Source: Larix sibirica (lineage: Eukaryota; Streptophyta; Pinopsida; Pinales; Pinaceae). Taken from it: 27,791 nt of DNA. Numbering within the stretch: the first letter of the stretch is position 1; every line of letters starts with the position of its first letter. The stretch is from assembly GCA_004151065.3 (NCBI GenBank), contig NWUY0304859060.1:1-27791 (forward strand), given 5' to 3'. This document shows positions 22,301 to 27,791 of the stretch, piece after piece. The notes below the pieces were generated by a model. The model was not told the DNA's origin, ran no database searches, and was given only the letters and a program-made list of their open reading frames with translations. The position numbers and the translations under genes were made by a program.

Positions 22301-22357
22301 TGTGATGTTTGGGACCAATTTATTAAGTATCAAGAAAACCCCCCCTTGGAACCATGA
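19316..22357 (+). pseudogene. Long relic gene of unknown family (about 1010 codons), copy 2
   Basis: I do not recognise this protein, but coding character is strong. From ATG 19316 frame 2 runs to about 20140, then brief frame 1 (PPYMYVAKFFGPK, 20140), frame 3 (about 20190-21428) and frame 2 again to the stop at 22355, with about 14 in-frame stops. Layout: N-terminal globular part (YRWGELYHLFRAEEY, 19458; WMWSIHLNYITFIKQAW, 19747; TYLRIYGG, 20325); Lys/Glu-rich charged stretch (20650-21050); segment KKKIVWNTEKRLNIV (21216); coiled coil (about 21440-21780, VNELERIRATMVTQIESL); C-terminal domain ending WDQFIKYQENPPLEP. Residues coded at 20325-20507 align with copy 1 (8722-8543): 22 of about 60 identical, including TY-RI-G, QI, GI, SW and FP. 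The stop at codon 4 could mean the true start is the Met at 19379. Confidence 0.65.
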
Positions 22358-23163
22358 AATGCAATTTTATTTTTATTTTCCATTTCAAAGACAATGTAAT
22401 ATTTTAAATATCAAATATTGTGGGAGTTGAAAAGTATCGACTAACCTGAGGAATATGAAAATACGTGTGTCATTTATGTTTTAAGTTATAAATTAAGGAG
22501 AAGAGAAAGAGAAGGGGCTTTTGGCATAGGAGCCTTTGCTACTCATTCTTTGTAAGAACTATTTTTGGGGGGATGAATACAAAGGCTACTCGACTTAAGT
22601 TTTTTTGGACTGGAGACTGTGATTGTGTTTGAGGATGGGATTTCATGGAACTATTTTCTACTATGTTTTTGCTTATATGCAGTAACAATGTTTTAATTTA
22701 ATGTTTGACTATTCTGACAACCATCAACTTCTCTTGTTGTATATGCATTCTCATATTGTCTTTACTTTCTATGAGTTGTAAATGCATTATGTTGTAATTA
22801 TATGGTTATTTATGTGGTTTATTATGTGATTGTTTTACATGTCTGGTATTTTAGTTGTTTGTTTCTGGATGTGTATTTCAATTTTATTTGCAGTTCATTC
22901 TTTTAAATTTGCTCCTAGCTATGATAGAATAGGATAACTTAGCATTGCATCGTAGGTTCGGGCATACTGCATTTCTTTTACTAACAAAAAAAGAAAACCT
23001 AAATAGTCGATTAGGTCGCAACCAATAAAATCCAAAAACCAATTAACAGTAGTCGAGCTAGAATCTGGACCGGTTCCCTATTCAAACAGTTGGAAGTCTA
23101 ATTGGGGCTTTCATCGGGGAGAACCCCTACTGTCGAAGCAAGGACATTTCCGGGCATCAACGG
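22358..23163 (+). other. LTR/leader-like region between the relic gene and gag
   Basis: Non-coding. A TATA-like TTATAAATTAAGG near 22485 is followed by a purine-rich stretch and GAGCC...CATTCTTTG, which resembles the R/U5 part of plant gypsy LTRs. The 3' part (from about 23100) holds TTTCATCGGGGAGAACCCC and then GGTTTTGGCACTAGAAGGAGGGCC (23163-23186 region). This is the kind of leader that precedes gag in Tat-type elements, where TTGGCGCTAGAAGGAGGG-like strings are common. I could not find a matching second LTR, clean TG/CA ends or a certain primer-binding site, so this is only a resemblance. Confidence 0.35.
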
Positions 23164-23193
23164 TTTTGGCACTAGAAGGAGGGCCTGAAGTGC

Positions 23194-24459
23194 ATGGCTG
23201 GATGAGGAGTTCCATTTCCACATGGACATTCCTCAAGGTCCTCACCCCACACAACTCAGCCTGAAGGTTCAGTTTCTGTAGAAGAAGAAATTGGACATGA
23301 CACTGCTAATTTTGAGGACAACCACCCTGAGCTAGAACAACCAAAGTCTTCTTCTGAAAAGTTGTACATAGTACATCAATAAGAGGTCAATCATTTTCAT
23401 TGTTTCACCCGAGCCTATCTTAATTCAATAAATGAGTTACTTATTCCCCCTTGGTTACCTAGACATTGCACTTCTCAGAGGAAGGTTGTGGAAACCAAAT
23501 AGTCATTCTTTGTTGATTTAACTTTGTAATAGATTCCTAAGCCTATCAACCAGTTTCAACCATCATCTTCGGAGTCAAGTAGTTCCCAACATACTCAGAC
23601 TCCTCATCTTTCCCCTCCACGTTCACCTCCCCCTATTAATAATATGGCTCATAATGTAAATCGACCACCGTCCTGGAGGACACAATGTGCCTTAAACTTA
23701 GTTGGAACTATTCATGATCTACCCAAGCATCCAAAGCACATATTACCTAAGTTTGATCTAGGTAAGGGAATAACTATTGATGACCATTCGTAAATCTTTT
23801 ATTTGTCTTTGAACATATTGAATGTGGACCATGAAGATGTGGTCTATTGGTTGTTCCTGTATACTTTTGAGAGTAAAGCCTCTCAATCGATTGCTAATTG
23901 GGATGACTTCAAAAGGGAATTTTTGGGAAAATTCGGTGAAGAAAGAACTCTGGCCTCCCTAATGAGAGAACTTTTGGCTCTAAAAACGGATAAGAAGGAG
24001 AATGTTAAGGATTTCAATCAATTTTTTACCACAATTCTCAATAAATTCCATGCCGCAACTAAGCCTCCAAAGGAAGTACTAGTAGAATATTATACCATGG
24101 ATCTACACCCCTCCCTGGTCATGTTTGTCAAAAGAAATGGTAAGGCTACATTGGCAGAAAACTTCAAGCAAGCTAAGAAAATCAAGCTCAAGATGTCCAG
24201 TATTGTCAAACACTCTGTGGAGGTAGATCCCAAGGCCACCTCCTCCAAGAAACCTCTATTATTGACCAAACCCAATGAGGATAATCCTTCAAATTTGGGG
24301 GGGATTATGAATCTAGTCCAAAAGTTGTCAAATGAAATAGTGGATCTTAAAAAGGATAAAGGGGCTAGCCTGTTGGAGAAGAAATCCTTTAAACCCTTTT
24401 TTAAAAGAAAGATGATACTTAGAAACCCCCAAAAAATGATGCAACTACATTCGATTTGA
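23194..24459 (+). pseudogene. Gypsy gag relic (capsid domain)
   Basis: Gag forms the particle that packages the element RNA. From ATG 23194 a frame-1 track shows a Ser/Pro/Gln-rich N-terminus, then PPSWRTQCALNL, LPKFDLGKGITIDDHS and, in the long open part from 23803, VVYWLFLYTFESKASQSI, WDDFKREFLGKFGEE and ENVKDFNQFF. This is the usual Retrotrans_gag order (W-DF---F--FG, then a DF---F helix). In-frame stops occur at 23203, about 23371, twice near 23500-23530 and at about 23791 (inside the start of the capsid fold). The frame is lost around 24410, where the sense continues in frame 3. Length to that point, about 420 codons, is normal. Confidence 0.8.
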
Positions 24460-24881
24460 ATGATGTGGGTATGGATCGCTTTTGTACCTATCACCAAGAA
24501 AATTATTCTGAGAAGACTTTCCCATAGTGGATTAACTTTATGACTTTGGTGATAAATTAGTTATTAGAAAAACAAGCCTTGGAGGAGGAAGAAGGGGTAG
24601 AGAAACAAAGGTCTACTGAGACTGAGGACAAATCTAAAGAGACCACTATGGTGTTATGGGATTGGGATCCAGATCTGGGAGATGATTCTAATGATGATAC
24701 TGCTAAAATTCAAAATGTTCAAACTGCCCTGGAAAATTACGCTTTGAGAAGCAAGGACCCTGTCAACACAACCTCTAAAGAGGTTGAATGCAATAAGAAG
24801 AATAATGATGTTGACAAAGGGCCAAATAATACCACCCCTGTCAAAGATAGCACTATAGGAATCAACCGCAGAAGACGTTAG
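24412..24881 (+). pseudogene. Gag C-terminus and gag-protease linker relic
   Basis: This is frame 3 continuing the gag track after a shift near 24410: KNDATTFDLNDVGMDRF, then CTYHQENYSEKTFP (24483-24524). This stands where gypsy gags of this kind carry a Cys/His zinc motif; only the CxxH half is present and the later positions are Tyr and Phe. Stops occur at about 24525 and 24558. From 24579 the frame is open for 100 codons: an acidic stretch (MEEEEGVEKQ, DPDLGDDSNDD) and NYALRSKDP, resembling the YNLRSKG string found before the protease in related elements. It ends in a basic RRRR just before the stop at 24879. Confidence 0.6.
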
Positions 24882-24925
24882 GGGATGCTATGAATCAAAA
24901 AAATAGTAATTAGGTTACCCCTTTC

Positions 24926-25783
24926 ATGAACACCAAGAATTTGACCAATCCACTGGAAGTTGATTTCACATCAACAAGTGGGAATATTGATCCCAGTATA
25001 GAATATGATGTCATGGAAGATTTCAAGAAAAGCAGGGCAAATATCTCATTGTTTGGAATGTGTCAAATACCCCAGCAAATGAAGCGTTTAATGGAAGCAT
25101 TATATCTTACCGTAGCTAAGGAAAAGGAATGGAAGCAACCTAAAAATGGGGGGGACAAGGAGATTAACGAAGCAAGTATTGGAGGAAAATCAAAATCCCA
25201 AACACCACCCTTCTTATTGGTTTTCGAAATTTACAACTATAACATACATAACTGTTTGGTTGATTCCAAAGCTTCTTCCAACATGATTCCCTACTCGGTG
25301 TGTAAGAAACTAAATGGACAACCTAGCCTGTGCCCTTCTAGGATTATACAACTCGATAGATCTGACATTAAGGTAATCGGTGAATTGAAAACTGTCTTGA
25401 TCATATTGGCGTCAGATGGGAGGGTATGTCAATTCATTAATATAGTTGCAGTAGAATTTCCTGAGGCATGTGGGTTCCTACTTAGTAGGGACTGGTCTAG
25501 TAAACGCCAAGTATATTTTTCCATCGACTGGTCCCATTTGTGGCTCCCTTAACATAATAAGTTAAACTAGATACATGTAGACAAAGAGCCACATATGAAG
25601 AATAGTGTCACTAAGCTAGAAGGAAACATTGAGTCTATCAACTTTTCTCACTTTGTATTGGGCAATTATTTCCTGGAAACCAATCCATGTTGTTATCAAG
25701 TTGAGACTCTCGGTCATGAATCAGACACCCATCCTGATATCCTTCATTTTTCTCGGGCTGATAAAATGAGTGTAACATATTAG
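24926..25783 (+). pseudogene. Gypsy aspartic protease relic (catalytic DSG changed to DSK)
   Basis: The retropepsin that processes the polyprotein. Frame 2, open from 24926 to 25552. YDVMEDFKKSRANISLFGMC (about 25000) is the conserved lead-in before the protease of this element type. The protease fold starts near 25206 (PPFLLVFEIYNYNIHNCLVD). The active-site triad reads D-S-K (Asp codon at 25262, Lys at 25268) in place of D-S/T-G, so it would be inactive even if translated. The C-terminal half shows ASDGRVCQFINIVAVEF, CGFLLSRDWS and YFSIDWSHLWLP. After stops at 25550 and about 25568 the same frame continues with VTKLEGNIESINFSHFVLGN and related linker sequence to 25783. Confidence 0.8.
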
Positions 25784-25848
25784 AACTAGGCATCGACATT
25801 AACTTAGGCATTGGCATAGATTCCAGTTGTAGTGTAGGTTCATATTTT

Positions 25849-26301
25849 TGGAGTTTATATTTCGATGGCTCAAAAACACAGGAAGGTGGAAGGGCTAGTT
25901 GTGTCCTTGTAGATCCCCAAAAACATAAAACTTATCTTTCTTGTAGGTTATAATTTGAATGCACCAACAACAATGTCAAGTATGAAGCCTTAGTCCAAGG
26001 TCTCATAAAGTCTATTAATCTTAAAATTAAATATTTGAAGGTTTTTGGTGATTCAGAAATCATTATCATATAGGTTCGGGACACTATTCATTGTCTATCC
26101 CCACATTTGAAAGGTTACCAGGGAGAGGTATGGAATTTAATTTCAAATTTTGTTGCTTTTCATATTACTTATATTCCCCGCTCGATGAATGTTGATGCAT
26201 ATCTATTATCAAACAGTGCCTCACGATTAATTCCTTTGAATGACATGTTTTCAGTTGAACTTCTTTTCAAGCCTTCTACTCCAAACAATGTGACCAATTA
26301 G
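25849..26301 (+). pseudogene. Retroelement RNase H domain relic, located upstream of RT
   Basis: RNase H removes template RNA during reverse transcription. Frame 1: WSLYFDGSKTQEGG (first catalytic Asp present), VLVDPQKHKTY, FECTNNNVKYEALVQGL (the catalytic Glu position N-N-x-x-E is Lys), LKVFGDSEIIII (third acidic residue present), then YIPRSMNVDAYLLSNSAS (the fourth position, normally A-D-x-L, is Tyr). Two of the four acidic residues are thus lost. In-frame stops occur at about 25936, 26071 and 26299. About 150 codons, normal for the domain. It follows the protease linker after one frameshift and runs in frame into the RT without a break, so it is an upstream RNase H and not a displaced C-terminal one. 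Confidence 0.8.
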
Positions 26302-26946
26302 AGATTTTTTAATAATGATCAGCAAATTATTGACTTTTTGATAGATGAAGGCACCTTCAAAGGATCTATCATAGATGATGAGGAGAACCGGGAAAATTTG
26401 AATCGATCTGGGAAAGGGGATAATCACATTAAAGGGAATTTCATTCCCAAAGGAGTGTGTACTCTGGAAAAACTATTCAACCTACAGTAGAAGTTTAGAA
26501 GGCCTATGATTGTGAATACCAATAGCTCCTCCATGAAATTTGAACTGATAAATCTTGGTTTGAGCTGCTCACCACGAGAAAGGTAAAGGTTCCTCCAACT
26601 TTTCAAGGAATATAAGGATGTCTTTCCCTGGACCTATGACGAGTTAAATACATATGATACACATAACATTAAGCATGTCATACCTACAAAGCTAGGAGTT
26701 AAACCATTACAACAAAAGCTCAGAAAGGTGCATCCTGCCCTAGAACCTTTAATTCAGAAGGAACTGAAAAACCTCCTGGATGCTAGAATCATTTTTAAGT
26801 TTATGCATTCAGGATGGGTAGCTAACCTGGTTCCTGTACAAAATAAATTAGGGGAGATCAAATTGTGTGTATATTTCAGGAATTTAAATCGAGCCTCTAA
26901 CAAAGACAATTACCTTATTCCTCTGATGGAACAAATTATTCAACTT
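26302..26946 (+). pseudogene. Gypsy RT N-terminal fragment with its pre-RT connector
   Basis: Frame 1 continues from the RNase H: NNDQQIIDFLIDEGTFKGS and PKGVCTLEKLFNLQ (connector), KFRRPMIVNTNSSS, FLQLFKEYKDVFPWTYDEL (the usual YKDVFAW block before the RT), KLRKVHPALEPLIQKELKNL (from about 26719), then ARIIF, GWVANLVPVQNKLGEIKLC (about 26815), VYFRNLNRASNKDNY and LIPLMEQIIQLY. These are the first RT blocks, with KLGEIKLCVYFRNLN for the typical KKNGEIRVCVDFRDLN (the Asp of CVD is Tyr). Sense is lost after about 26946. The catalytic YxDD block, integrase and 3' LTR are missing. In-frame stops lie at about 26488 and 26584. Confidence 0.85.
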
Positions 26947-27507
26947 TATTTCATTATCTCATGTATATTAATAACAATTGTTTCTAACACTTGTTGAAAT
27001 CATGTTGCAGAAGAGATCCGTTGAATCCTTGGTGTCTTGAGACCAGAAAGCTTTACACTCGAAAGAAGGTCAAGGAAAACCCTCTGACTAGTGACTCCAC
27101 CCCCCATACAAGATCCTCTGGGGATAAGACCCATTCATCAGGAAAGTTGGATCGCAAGCTCATTTTGACTGGTTCTCAATCTAAGGGGAATACTCACTCT
27201 TCCCCTAGCATACCCTAACTAGGTATGGTAGAATGAAATGGGATTGCATACCCCGTATTGTCAGGTACCTAGATTTAAAATCCCCTTTACTTTCCATTGT
27301 TGAGGAGACTAAGCATCCCCATACAATAAAACTACCAGTGCATATGGACACTTCATCTTAGTAAGATTACATTTTCCCTCATCAAGATTCATATTCATAT
27401 ACCTATCACATAGCCCTCTCTCTTTTGACCATCTGGGAACACTCAAAACCCCATACACTCATTATTCTCCCCTTGGAAAGGAAGGCCCTCTTCCTTACCC
27501 ATTGTTT
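26947..27507. other. Sequence after the truncated RT; no identified gene
   Basis: The gypsy match ends at about 26946. A + strand frame at 26991-27218 has a plausible composition (ETRKLYTRKKVKENPL, then Ser/Thr/Lys-rich) and may be a piece of another retroelement protein, but I cannot place it. The remainder to 27507 is pyrimidine-rich and without motifs. Confidence 0.3.
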
Positions 27508-27791
27508 TCCCTAGAAGCTTTCACATCTACTCGAGTGCTAGTTGTACCTACTCTACAAGTTTTTTTACACCATACTACTCAGTCTTATATACCTAATTGT
27601 AGTCAAGCGTCTACCCTAATCCAAAACCCTAATATCGAAGGTTAAAACCCTCTAAGCCTTTGGCTCGCTACTAGGTTTAAGCAATGCTAGTTGTACCTAC
27701 TCTACAAGTTTTTGTACACCATACTACTCAGTCTTCTACACCTAATTGTAGTCAAGCGTCTGCCCTAATCCAAAACCCTAATATCGAAGGT
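27508..27791. repeat. Tandem repeat, period 149 bp, two copies visible, cut by the window edge
   Basis: 27536-27642 and 27685-27791 are 107-base copies that differ at only a few positions (both start TGCTAGTTGTACCTACTCTA and end AACCCTAATATCGAAGGT). Before each copy there is a weaker match (CCTAGAAGCTTTCACATCTAC at about 27510, CCTCTAAGCCTTTGGCTCGCTAC at about 27649), so the repeat unit is longer than 107 bases and the period of 149 is probably the full unit. More copies may lie beyond the window. No coding capacity seen. Confidence 0.85.

Larger units (their letters stand above)
23164..26946 (+). mobile_element. Ty3/gypsy (Tat-like) LTR-retrotransposon relic, truncated in RT
   Basis: In order on one strand: gag, gag C-terminal/linker, aspartic protease, RNase H and the first quarter of the RT. 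The rest of the RT, integrase and 3' LTR are absent. The protein match stops at about 26946 in the middle of an RT helix, so the element is 3'-truncated or interrupted. Frames are 1 (gag), 3 (linker), 2 (protease) and 1 (RNase H to RT), so only a few indels occurred, while stops are frequent. Assignment to a Tat-like lineage rests on the separate RNase H with GDSE and IPR motifs and the leader string before gag. The lineage is an inference, and the Ty3/gypsy superfamily is secure from the protease/RT motifs. Confidence 0.8.

Noticed and set aside
24090-24497. 135-codon - strand frame
   Set aside because: Antisense shadow of gag, which has clear capsid motifs on the + strand.

Overview
The window looks like nuclear DNA from a plant with a large, repeat-filled genome. 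A gymnosperm is my best guess, but this is inference. It is AT-rich. It contains no intact gene that I can defend, no rRNA or tRNA gene and no bacterial gene organisation. Almost everything recognisable is a decayed retroelement, identified by protein motifs that survive across in-frame stops and a few frameshifts: plant L1-type LINEs, with ORF1 (DUF4283 plus CCHC zinc knuckle), endonuclease and reverse transcriptase, and a Ty3/gypsy element of Tat-like type.

Layout from left to right. 1-1080 is AT-rich with no gene. About 1080-5040 is the 5' two thirds of a LINE on the + strand: ORF1, the AP-type endonuclease, a linker and the first motif of the reverse transcriptase. About 5042-10787 is a 5.7-kb block whose only gene runs on the - strand (9657 to 6120, about 1180 codons). 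Its outer ends carry a 9-base inverted match (TGATGGGAA / TTCCCATCA), and it sits between two LINE pieces. 10789-11830 is the central and C-terminal reverse transcriptase of a LINE on the + strand, possibly the rest of the first one. 11830-12540 is unassigned. 12545-13555 is a degenerate minisatellite of about 18 units of roughly 54-57 bp with a palindromic core. 14137-16124 is a second LINE ORF1 relic with no endonuclease or reverse transcriptase after it. 16125-18370 is mostly silent, with one weak proline-rich coding trace. 18372-18455 is a compound, partly palindromic microsatellite. 19316-22357 is a second long relic gene on the + strand, about 1010 codons. 22358-23163 is LTR/leader-like. 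23194-26946 is the gypsy relic (gag, protease, RNase H, start of reverse transcriptase). 27508-27791 is a tandem repeat with a 149-bp period that runs off the window.

The most interesting observation is that the two long relic genes of unknown function (- strand 9657-6120 and + strand 19316-22357) belong to the same protein family. They align at about 37% identity over about 60 residues with one gap. They also share an overall plan: an N-terminal globular part, a charged or low-complexity middle, a coiled coil and a short C-terminal domain. I do not recognise the family. One copy fills an element that splits LINE sequence, and the other lies just upstream of a Tat-like gag. A retroelement-carried extra ORF, as in Ogre-type elements, is therefore a reasonable but unproven hypothesis.

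The gypsy relic also has an RNase H domain placed before the reverse transcriptase, in one continuous reading frame, so the order looks original and not rearranged. No working pathway is encoded here. What can be read is the history of insertion, nesting and decay.
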